From assembly GCA_018365895.1 (NCBI GenBank), contig JAGZJD010000009.1:1-57147 (forward strand): a DNA stretch of 57,147 nucleotides, in the 5' to 3' direction. The first letter of the stretch is position 1; each line of letters opens with the position of its first letter. Of the stretch, positions 1 to 6,620 are shown piece after piece. The translations under genes and the position numbers were made by a program. Below the pieces are notes generated by a model. It was not told where the DNA came from. It saw only the letters and a program-made list of their open reading frames with translations, and searched no databases. Source of the DNA: Lachnospiraceae bacterium. GTDB taxonomy: Bacteria; Bacillota_A; Clostridia; Lachnospirales; Lachnospiraceae.

Positions 1-67
1 GTAAAGGATAGGAAAGTGAACGAAGGATGAGATTTCTTGTATGTGGTTTTGAAGGTATAGAGAGAAG

Positions 68-100
68 ACACCGTATATCATTGATATATGGTGTTTTTTA
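68..100 (+). terminator. Rho-independent terminator of a gene upstream of the window
   Basis: ACACCGTATAT (68-78) pairs with ATATATGGTGT (84-94), with one G-T wobble, and is followed by a run of six T. It must end transcription entering from the left edge, because no gene precedes it inside the window. Confidence 0.8.
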
Positions 101-233
101 CATGTATAGAAATTTTTATTTATCATTTTGAGATTAATTGAGTAATTTGCGTATATCTGTGCAAAATTATAATTAGATTTTAGATATATTTTATGCTATT
201 TCTAAAATTTCCAGAAAGAATTTAGTGAAAATG

Positions 234-262
234 TTGAACTTTAGTATCTAACTTGTTACACT
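234..262 (+). promoter_or_regulatory. Sigma-A-type promoter for the SDR gene
   Basis: TTGAAC (234-239), a 17-base spacer and TACACT (257-262), with a TG one base before the -10 (extended -10). It lies 61 bases before the SDR start. The rest of 1-322 holds the terminator above and AT-rich sequence in which I see no gene. Confidence 0.6.
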
Positions 263-322
263 ATCAGCATATTTTTATGAAGCGAGTTTGCTTTGTGTCG
301 GTAAGTTGAAAGGAGAATTGTT

Positions 323-1123
323 ATGGGATTTTTAACAGGAAAGACAGCAATTATTACAGGGGGCGGCCGATCTGTTTTAAGTGATGGACGCTGTGGTTCA
401 ATTGGATATGGGATTGCAACGGCATATGCAAAAGAAGGTGCAAACCTTGTGATTACTGGCAGAAATGTAAAGAAATTAGAAGAAGCAAAAGAAGAATTAG
501 AGAAATTATATGGCGTGAAAGTTTTACCGGTGCAGGCTGATGTCAGTGTCGGAGCTGATAATGAAGCAGTTGTACAGAATGTAGTGAAAGAGGCAGTAGA
601 AGCTTTTGGAAGAATCGATGTATTAATTAATAATGCGCAGGCATCTGCTTCCGGTGTTACATTAGAAGATCATACGACAGAACAGTTTGATCTCGCAGTA
701 TATTCAGGTCTGTATGCTACATTCTATTATATGAAAGCTTGCTATCCATATTTGAAAGAAACAAAAGGAACTGTGATTAACTTTGCTTCCGGAGCTGGAT
801 TATTTGGAAATTATGGACAGTGTGCATATGCAGCAGCAAAGGAAGGTGTTCGTGGATTAACAAGAGTTGCGGCAACAGAGTGGGGGAAAGATGGAATTAA
901 TGTAAATATCATCTGCCCGCTTGCATGGACTGCACAGCTTGAGAATTTTGAAAAAACATATCCGGATGCATTTAAAGCAAATGTAAAAATGCCGCCGGCA
1001 GGACATTACGGCGATACAGAAAAAGAAATTGGACGTGTTTGTGTACAGCTTGCTTCTCCGGATTTCAAGTACATGAGTGGAGAAACAATTACGCTGGAAG
1101 GCGGTATGGGACTAAGACCATAA
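323..1123 (+). CDS. SDR-family NAD(P)-dependent oxidoreductase
   Basis: Classical short-chain dehydrogenase/reductase of 266 residues. The Rossmann glycine motif TGGG is at 12-15, but about eight extra residues (RSVLSDGRCG) separate it from the GYGIA helix start, which is longer than the usual TGxxxGIG. TGR at 45-47 after the second strand suggests NADP(H). NNAQ at 103-106 replaces the usual NNAG. The catalytic Ser156, Tyr169 and Lys173 are all present with canonical spacing. A good SD (AAAGGAG) precedes ATG 323. It is monocistronic, between its own promoter and a terminator. The substrate is unknown. Gut relatives of this type include steroid and bile-acid hydroxysteroid dehydrogenases, so a steroid or polyol substrate is conceivable, but that is inference only. 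Confidence 0.85.
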   Translation: MGFLTGKTAIITGGGRSVLSDGRCGSIGYGIATAYAKEGANLVITGRNVKKLEEAKEELEKLYGVKVLPVQADVSVGADNEAVVQNVVKEAVEAFGRIDVLINNAQASASGVTLEDHTTEQFDLAVYSGLYATFYYMKACYPYLKETKGTVINFASGAGLFGNYGQCAYAAAKEGVRGLTRVAATEWGKDGINVNIICPLAWTAQLENFEKTYPDAFKANVKMPPAGHYGDTEKEIGRVCVQLASPDFKYMSGETITLEGGMGLRP

Positions 1124-1166
1124 GAATATCAGAATATCTGGATTGTTATATGCGATAAAATAATGA

Positions 1167-1216
1167 AAGACAGTATAGAAGAGTGAGAATAACAGACTTC
1201 TATGCTGTCTTTTTTA
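1167..1216. terminator. Bidirectional terminator between the SDR gene and pdaA-like gene
   Basis: AAGACAGTATAGAAG pairs with CTTCTATGCTGTCTT around a 15-base loop (one wobble) and is followed by a T-run on the plus strand. The convergent genes on both sides end within about 45 bases, so it may serve both. Confidence 0.8.
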
Positions 1217-1230
1217 TTTTGAAGAACCGG

Positions 1231-2055
1231 CTAGGAATTTGTACAAAGTTCTTCTAACGAATGAAAAGAGTAACCCATTTCCTCCCACTTTGTCAAAAGC
1301 TCATCAAGAATCTGACCGTTGGTAGAAGAAGTGTTATGAAGTAAGACAACAGCACCCGGATGAATGCGGGGAAGCAGTTTGGAAAAAGCTTCTTCTTTTG
1401 TTGGCTGCTGATCTTGGTACCAGTCTACATAGGCAAGGCTCCAAAAAAAGGTTTTGTATCCAAGAGCTTTTGCCATTTCGAGATTTTGAGTACTGTAGAT
1501 TCCTTGTGGAGGTCGGTAATATTTTGTCATAGGTTCTCCAGCAATTTGTTTATAGAGCGTTTCTACTTTCTCCAATTCCTCTTGAAAATTTTCCTTTGTA
1601 GAAATTTTAGACATATCTGGATGGGTATATGTATGGTTTCCTACGATGTGCCCTTCCTGAACGATTTGCCGGATGAGATCAGGCTGTTCTTTGACAAAGT
1701 TTCCTACGCAGAAAAAAGCAGCGGGAGCGTTGTGTTTTTTGAGCGCTTCGAGGATAGGCTTCGTATTCCCGTTTTCGTAGCCGCAGTCGAATGTCAGGTA
1801 CAGCTTTTTTTCGGTGGTGGCTTCTGCAAAATATGCGTCATAGGCTTTCAGCTCTTCGATAGTTGCATTTGCGGTAGGAAGCTGACCTTCCTCAGGAAAA
1901 CCAAGCCCCCAGTTGCCGGATGCAGCAGTTTCAATAGTTGTCGGGGAAAAACAGTCTATACAGTAGGCAGTAAATTCTCCGGCAAGAAAAGAAGCAGTAA
2001 GCAGTAAGAAATATTTTGCACACTGTTTTGCATAAGATTTGATGTTCATAATCAC
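1231..2055 (-). CDS. Polysaccharide deacetylase (PdaA-like, NodB domain)
   Basis: A 274-residue exported or membrane-anchored carbohydrate esterase family 4 enzyme. An N-terminal hydrophobic segment (about 12-30) acts as signal peptide or anchor. The NodB domain follows: motif 1 TFDCGYENG with catalytic Asp90, motif 2 HTYTH with zinc ligands His141 and His145, motif 3 around RPPQG (Arg181), and the late LLH motif (His240). The TFDxGYENG form of motif 1 is typical of PdaA, which deacetylates N-acetylmuramic acid during spore-cortex muramic-delta-lactam formation; ordinary chitooligosaccharide deacetylases have TFDDG. Cys at the variable place (PdaA of Bacillus has Asn) is slightly unusual. A single gene, convergent with the SDR gene. 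The enzyme class is secure; the cortex role is inferred. Confidence 0.85.
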   Translation of the reverse strand: MIMNIKSYAKQCAKYFLLLTASFLAGEFTAYCIDCFSPTTIETAASGNWGLGFPEEGQLPTANATIEELKAYDAYFAEATTEKKLYLTFDCGYENGNTKPILEALKKHNAPAAFFCVGNFVKEQPDLIRQIVQEGHIVGNHTYTHPDMSKISTKENFQEELEKVETLYKQIAGEPMTKYYRPPQGIYSTQNLEMAKALGYKTFFWSLAYVDWYQDQQPTKEEAFSKLLPRIHPGAVVLLHNTSSTNGQILDELLTKWEEMGYSFHSLEELCTNS

Positions 2056-2157
2056 TCCGAAAGATGTGTTATTTTAAATATATGAAACAACAGAGAAAGT
2101 ATGCGTGATGAGAAAAAAGAAGAGGGAAAAAATTTTTAGAAAGTTACAGAATCTGGC

Positions 2158-2185
2158 TGATTTTGCAAGGAAAATATACTATAAT
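2158..2185 (+). promoter_or_regulatory. Probable promoter for the 2220-3709 gene group
   Basis: A perfect TATAAT (2180-2185) lies 34 bases before the chosen start at 2220. The best -35 is TGATTT (2158-2163, 16-base spacer), which is weak. The position shows that translation cannot begin at the earlier in-frame codon at 2163. Confidence 0.5.
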
Positions 2186-2219
2186 AAAACAGGGAAAAAT
2201 AGACATAAGGGGTATCAAG

Positions 2220-2756
2220 ATGATTGCATTCGAAGCGTTAAATAAAGATATGATTGTATTTTCTTATCAGACGGGACCGATTATGGGGATGGACGGTGAT
2301 GAAGGCGGATTTTCTGTCTGTCTGTATGGAAATGGAAATCTAAAATACTGTACCTATAAATTTTGTGAACAGATTAACTCTATGGAAATTTTTAAAATGA
2401 CCAAAGAGGAAACAAAGATGATCTATGATACGATTGCAGAGGCAGAAGAAGAACTAAAGAAAATTCCGGAGCGTTTGGATAACGGATCTACCAGCGGGAG
2501 TTCAAATGAGTTTGAATTTCTCGGTCATAAAAAAATTCGTGCCTGGAATATTAAGAAGAGTTATCCTCGTGCTGTCTGGTTTACTAACCGCAAATATTAT
2601 GAGGCTTATAAAGAAAATATGATATACGAGAATCAGGTCATTGGCATTTTTGAGATGATTTGTCGCTGTTTCAAGAAGCAGGGAATAGAACTTTCGTTGA
2701 AGCGTTGTGCTATGCGGGAAGACTGCAGAGTAAGAGTGACCTGGAAAGAGCCATAG
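2220..2756 (+). CDS. Hypothetical protein
   Basis: A 178-residue soluble protein that I do not recognise. Start ATG 2220 is chosen because AAGGGG stands seven bases upstream and the promoter -10 lies just before it. There is no signal peptide and no membrane segment. The middle part (about 60-80) is a charged helix rich in Glu and Lys. A short Gly/Ser-rich stretch (NGSTSGSSNE) separates this from a C-terminal half with several aromatic residues (W, Y, F) and four cysteines. The next gene, a truncated SPFH protein, begins only three bases after the stop, so the two are probably translated together. The function is unknown. Confidence 0.7.
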   Translation: MIAFEALNKDMIVFSYQTGPIMGMDGDEGGFSVCLYGNGNLKYCTYKFCEQINSMEIFKMTKEETKMIYDTIAEAEEELKKIPERLDNGSTSGSSNEFEFLGHKKIRAWNIKKSYPRAVWFTNRKYYEAYKENMIYENQVIGIFEMICRCFKKQGIELSLKRCAMREDCRVRVTWKEP

Positions 2757-2759
2757 AAA

Positions 2760-3482
2760 GTGACACGAAAAGAAACATTGTATAAAGCAGTGTTTTATCC
2801 ATTTTGCACTGCGATTAATCCAAGTACAAGGAATGGAATGCCGGTTATGACGGCAAAAGGTTCTTCAGGAAAGTCAGAGTGGGGAATCAGTGATAAGAAG
2901 GTTTCACTAAAGACGATGACATTAAATAATGAGAAACAGAAAGTAAATGATGAACTCGGCAATCCGGTGGAGATTGGTGCAGTTGTAATCTGGAAAGTAA
3001 TTGATCCGACGAAAGCGATGATCAATGTGGAGAATTATAAGAATTATCTGTCTATTCAGTGCGATGCAATTATTCGGAATACAGCACGCTGCTATCCGTA
3101 TGATACAAGTGCAGGCGGAGATGAGAAGTCACTGCGCGGAAGCAGCCAGGAGATTGCAGACATCATGTGTAAAGAGCTTCAGAAAAAAGTAGAAGAGGCA
3201 GGGATCCAGATTCAGGAAGTTAGAATCACACATCTTGCATATGCACCGGAGATTGCTTCCGCAATGCTCCAGAGACAGCAGGCAGCAGCAATCATCGATG
3301 CGAGACAGAAGATTGTGGAAGGCGCAGTCGGTATGGTAGAGATGGCGTTGGAACGTCTGAGTGAAAAGGAAGTAGTAGAGTTGGACGAAGAGAGAAAAGC
3401 CGCAATGGTAAGCAACCTTCTTGTTGTTTTGTGCGGAAATAAAGATGCACAGCCGATTGTAAACAGTGGTTCGCTGTACTAG
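2760..3482 (+). CDS. SPFH/band-7 domain protein, N-terminally truncated
   Basis: The sequence from about residue 14 onward matches the bacterial SPFH (stomatin/prohibitin/flotillin) group with the conserved tail DEERKAAMVSNLLVVLCG and a C-terminal NSGSLY. Family features visible are KKVSLKTMTLNNEKQKVND, the NPVEIGAVVIWKV strand, and the helical RQQAAAIIDARQKIVEGAVG segment. Complete members, as I know the family, have about 80-100 more residues at the N-terminus with one or two membrane helices and the start of the SPFH core. Here these are absent: the reading frame opens with GTG 2760 directly after the previous gene's stop and has a poor SD. It is therefore either a decayed gene or a cytosolic remnant. 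The C-terminal 200 residues are intact and well conserved, which argues against long decay. Confidence 0.75.
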   Translation: MTRKETLYKAVFYPFCTAINPSTRNGMPVMTAKGSSGKSEWGISDKKVSLKTMTLNNEKQKVNDELGNPVEIGAVVIWKVIDPTKAMINVENYKNYLSIQCDAIIRNTARCYPYDTSAGGDEKSLRGSSQEIADIMCKELQKKVEEAGIQIQEVRITHLAYAPEIASAMLQRQQAAAIIDARQKIVEGAVGMVEMALERLSEKEVVELDEERKAAMVSNLLVVLCGNKDAQPIVNSGSLY

Positions 3483-3511
3483 AAATATTATGAAAGAAGG
3501 TGGAACGGACA

Positions 3512-3709
3512 ATGGAAACAGAAGAAAAGAAAGCTAAGGAAAAAGCTAAGAAACAAGTTCCACTTCGATTGAATGCAGCGCTTTGGAATGAACTTGCCCA
3601 GTGGGCAGAAGATGATTTTCGTTCGATTAACGGGCAGATTGAATATCTTCTGACAGAATGTGTGAAATATAGAAAGAAGCACGGAAAGAAAGAAGAAGGG
3701 GTTACATAA
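3512..3709 (+). CDS. Small Arc/ribbon-helix-helix-like protein
   Basis: A 65-residue, strongly basic and acidic protein. The stretch PLRLNAALWNELAQWAEDD followed by SINGQIEYLLTECV has the strand-helix-helix pattern of Arc/MetJ (ribbon-helix-helix) DNA-binding proteins: R-L-N in the short strand, then two amphipathic helices. ATG 3512 is chosen over GTG 3500 because AGAAGGTGG lies eight bases before it. It follows the SPFH gene by 29 bases and is the last gene before a strong terminator. Small Arc-like proteins next to SPFH genes are something I associate with this bacterial group, and their function is unclear. Confidence 0.7.
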   Translation: METEEKKAKEKAKKQVPLRLNAALWNELAQWAEDDFRSINGQIEYLLTECVKYRKKHGKKEEGVT

Positions 3710-3720
3710 AGATTTACAGG

Positions 3721-3760
3721 AAATGGATCAGAAGGAAATAAAGCTTTCTGATCCATTTTT
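3721..3760 (+). terminator. Rho-independent terminator
   Basis: AAATGGATCAGAA (3721-3733) pairs perfectly with TTCTGATCCATTT (3746-3758), followed by T residues. It closes the 2220-3709 gene group. Confidence 0.85.
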
Positions 3761-3875
3761 ATGTAAGAGCCGCGTAAGGAAAATCGGACAGCTTATGTGA
3801 GAATAAAATAGTTAGGTATTTAATAAAAAAACTGTAAAAAATTATTAGAAAATAGTAAAAAAGCGTTTTGTTTTC

Positions 3876-3920
3876 TTGACAACTATAGATGATAAGCATA
3901 ATCTATCATTAGATATCTAA
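3876..3920 (+). promoter_or_regulatory. marR-ABC operon promoter with palindromic operator
   Basis: TTGACA (3876-3881), a 17-base spacer and TAATCT (3899-3904; CATAAT is an alternative with a shorter spacer). Five bases downstream, at the expected transcription start, lies a perfect 12-base palindrome TTAGATATCTAA (3909-3920). MarR-family repressors commonly bind such TTAG...CTAA palindromes at their own promoter, so autorepression is the simplest reading. Confidence 0.65.
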
Positions 3921-3976
3921 CTAATATAGGATTATAGATATAAGAAAAAGAAAGTAAATGAAGGGAGGAAATAAAT

Positions 3977-4450
3977 GTGAAATGTCGAAAAGAAAATATC
4001 CCGGTGCAGATGCTTGTCTATCAGATTCTCCATCTGACAACTTATCGGGCAGAGCGTTTGCTGGAGAAATATGATTTAAAACGAGGTCAGGCAGGGATTT
4101 TGTTTGTATTAGAAGAACATAGTAATATTTCCCAGCGGGAGCTGGCGGATTTGTTAAGCGTAAAACCACCGACCATTACTTCCGGATTGAAGAAAATGGA
4201 GAAGCTTGGATACATTGTGCGAACACCGGATCAGGAAGATCAGAGAGTGCTCCGACTGCAAAATACTGAGAAAGGTACTGCATGTGTGGAGAAAATCCGT
4301 GAGACGATGAAAGAAATGGAGCAGATCATGTATCGGGGATTAAGCAGAGAAGAAGTGTTGTTGCTTCGAAGACTTTTGATGCAGATCCGGGACAATTTTT
4401 TTGAAAATGAGAAAGATTTGGAGGCAGTAAAAAATGAAACATTTACTTAA
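3977..4450 (+). CDS. MarR-family transcriptional regulator
   Basis: A 157-residue winged-helix regulator. The helix-turn-helix region is SQRELADLLSVKPPTITSGLKKMEKLGYI (about 53-81), followed by the wing with the family motif D-Q-R-V-L-R-L. Flanking helices would form the dimer interface. The start is GTG 3977 with GGGAGG eight bases upstream; the neighbouring ATG at 3975 runs straight into a stop. Its 3' end overlaps the ABC exporter gene by 17 bases, so the three genes 3977-8476 form one operon. MarR proteins in this arrangement normally repress a multidrug exporter and release DNA when a toxic ligand binds. The ligand is unknown here. The likely operator is the palindrome at 3909-3920. Confidence 0.9.
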   Translation: MKCRKENIPVQMLVYQILHLTTYRAERLLEKYDLKRGQAGILFVLEEHSNISQRELADLLSVKPPTITSGLKKMEKLGYIVRTPDQEDQRVLRLQNTEKGTACVEKIRETMKEMEQIMYRGLSREEVLLLRRLLMQIRDNFFENEKDLEAVKNETFT

Positions 4451-6620
4451 ATACTTAAAGGCATATACTGTTTCAGCGATTGCAATTATTATTGTTCTTG
4501 CGGCGCAGGCATATTGTGATCTCTCGCTTCCGGGATATACTTCCGACATTGTGAATGTGGGAATCCAGCAAGGGGGAATTGATACAACGATCCCGAAGCA
4601 GATCAGTAAAACAGATATGGAAAAAGTAAGCCTGTTTTTAACGGAAGAAGAAAAGAATACGGTAATGAAGTCTTATGAGGAAGACAATACAACGTATGAG
4701 ACAGATGCCTATATTTTAAAGGATGCCGTGTTAGATGATGAGAAAGTGATGGAAAAATTGTCTGAGCAGATGAATGATGCAATGCTTTTGACAGAATCTA
4801 TGTCACTGAAAGAAGAGACGAAAGGAATGTTGGATCAGCTTTTAACCATGCCGGAAGAGCAGCGGCAGGCAGCTGTTGAACAAGTCCGGGTTCAGGCAGA
4901 AGAAAAGATGAAAGATATGCCGAAAACAATGACAGAACAGGCAGCGACCATTTATGTGAAGACAGTCTACGAAAATCTTGGTGTAGATACAGAAAAACTG
5001 CAGAACAGTTATATTTTGCGGATGGGTGGAAAAATGCTTGCTCTGGCATTTTTAGGAATGACAGCCAGTATCGTTGTTGGATTTTTGGCATCAAAAGTTG
5101 CGGCAGCAGTTGGACGGGATTTGAGAAATCAGGTTTTCCAGAAGGTAGTCAGCTTTTCAAGCGGAGAGTTTGATAAGTTCTCGACAGCATCCCTCATTAC
5201 ACGGAGTACAAATGATATTCAGCAGATACAGATGCTGACGGTCATGCTGTTTCGTATGGTGTTATATGCTCCGATTATTGGAATCGGCGGTGTATACAAA
5301 GTATTTCAGACAAATGTGGATATGTCATGGATTCTTGCGGTTGCAGTGATATTGATTTTAATTGTAGTGATATTGCTCTTTACAATTGTAATGCCGAAAT
5401 TCAAAGTTCTTCAGTCACTTGTAGATCGTCTAAATCTTGTGACAAGAGAAATTTTGACCGGACTTCCGGTCATTCGTGCATTTAGTACAGAAAAATATGA
5501 AGAGAAACGTTTTGATCAATCTAACCGTGATCTTATGAAGACACAATTGTTTGTAAATCGCGCTATGACCTTTATGATGCCGGTTATGATGCTGATCATG
5601 AATGGAATTTCTGTTCTGATCGTCTGGACAGGCGCTCATGGAATTGACAGCGGTGCAATGCAGGTTGGAGACATGATGGCGTTTATTCAGTATACGATGC
5701 AGATTATTATGGCATTTTTAATGATATGTATGATTTCTGTGATGCTTCCGCGGGCAGCGGTTTCGGCAACGAGGGTAAATGAGATTCTGACAAGCGAAAC
5801 ACTTGTGCAAGATCCGAAACAGTCGGAGAAATTTGGAGAAAATGCAAAGGGAACAGTTGTATTTGATCATGTATCATTCCGATATCCGGGAGCCGGAGAA
5901 GACGTGCTTCACGATATTACATTTACGGCAAAACCAGGTGAAACGACAGCATTTATCGGAAGTACGGGAAGCGGTAAATCTACACTGATCAATCTGATTC
6001 CGCGATTTTATGATGTGACCGAAGGGCGGATTACGATTGACGGAAAAGATATTAAAAATGTCACGCAGCATGATCTGCGCGAGCGAATCGGTTATGTACC
6101 GCAGAAGGGAGTGCTGTTTTCGGGAACAATTAAGTCGAATATTTTGTATGGAAGACCAAAAGGCAGCACAGAAGAAATGCAGACAGCGGCTGAGATTGCA
6201 CAGGCAGCAGAATTTATTGATCAAAAGAAAGAAGGATATGACAGCCATATCGCTCAGGGCGGGGCAAATGTATCCGGAGGACAGAAGCAGAGACTTTCTA
6301 TTGCGCGAGCGATTGCGAAACAGCCGGATATCTTTATTTTTGATGACAGTTTTTCAGCGCTTGACTATAAAACAGATGTGACGCTGCGAAAAGAGTTAAA
6401 GAAGCATACGAAAGACAGTACCGTATTGATTGTGGCACAGCGGATCAGCACGATTCTTCATGCAGAACAGATTGTTGTGCTGGATGAAGGAAATGTGGCA
6501 GGAATCGGAACACATAAAGAACTGCTGAAGCATTGTGAAGTGTATCGCCAGATTGCGGCATCTCAGCTCTCCGAAAAAGAGCTGGAACGTGATCTGAACA
6601 GTGGAAAGGAGGAAGCATAA
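4434..6620 (+). CDS. ABC exporter subunit 1 with extracellular insert and degenerate ATPase site
   Basis: A 728-residue half-transporter (membrane domain plus ATPase). The first membrane helix (about 10-32) is followed by a hydrophilic, Glu/Met/Lys-rich, mostly helical stretch (about 45-190) before helix two. This places an extra domain of some 140 residues outside the cell. The nucleotide-binding domain has Walker A GSTGSGKST and a canonical signature VSGGQKQRLS. Its Walker B reads FIFDDSF, with Asp in place of the catalytic Glu. This is the degenerate partner of a heterodimeric exporter of the BmrC/BmrD or TM287/288 kind. The start ATG 4434 lies inside the 3' end of the MarR gene (SD GGAGG), and its stop overlaps the start of subunit 2. 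The role is likely drug or lipid efflux. Confidence 0.9.
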   Translation: MKHLLKYLKAYTVSAIAIIIVLAAQAYCDLSLPGYTSDIVNVGIQQGGIDTTIPKQISKTDMEKVSLFLTEEEKNTVMKSYEEDNTTYETDAYILKDAVLDDEKVMEKLSEQMNDAMLLTESMSLKEETKGMLDQLLTMPEEQRQAAVEQVRVQAEEKMKDMPKTMTEQAATIYVKTVYENLGVDTEKLQNSYILRMGGKMLALAFLGMTASIVVGFLASKVAAAVGRDLRNQVFQKVVSFSSGEFDKFSTASLITRSTNDIQQIQMLTVMLFRMVLYAPIIGIGGVYKVFQTNVDMSWILAVAVILILIVVILLFTIVMPKFKVLQSLVDRLNLVTREILTGLPVIRAFSTEKYEEKRFDQSNRDLMKTQLFVNRAMTFMMPVMMLIMNGISVLIVWTGAHGIDSGAMQVGDMMAFIQYTMQIIMAFLMICMISVMLPRAAVSATRVNEILTSETLVQDPKQSEKFGENAKGTVVFDHVSFRYPGAGEDVLHDITFTAKPGETTAFIGSTGSGKSTLINLIPRFYDVTEGRITIDGKDIKNVTQHDLRERIGYVPQKGVLFSGTIKSNILYGRPKGSTEEMQTAAEIAQAAEFIDQKKEGYDSHIAQGGANVSGGQKQRLSIARAIAKQPDIFIFDDSFSALDYKTDVTLRKELKKHTKDSTVLIVAQRISTILHAEQIVVLDEGNVAGIGTHKELLKHCEVYRQIAASQLSEKELERDLNSGKEEA

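Noticed and set aside
323..1123. SDR as the known R. gnavus 7-beta-hydroxysteroid dehydrogenase
   Set aside because: The sequence does not resemble what I know of that enzyme (different N-terminus and glycine motif); only general SDR family membership is kept.
1360..2007. 215-codon plus-strand frame inside the deacetylase gene
   Set aside because: Antisense to a gene with intact catalytic motifs; composition and lack of ribosome site speak against coding.
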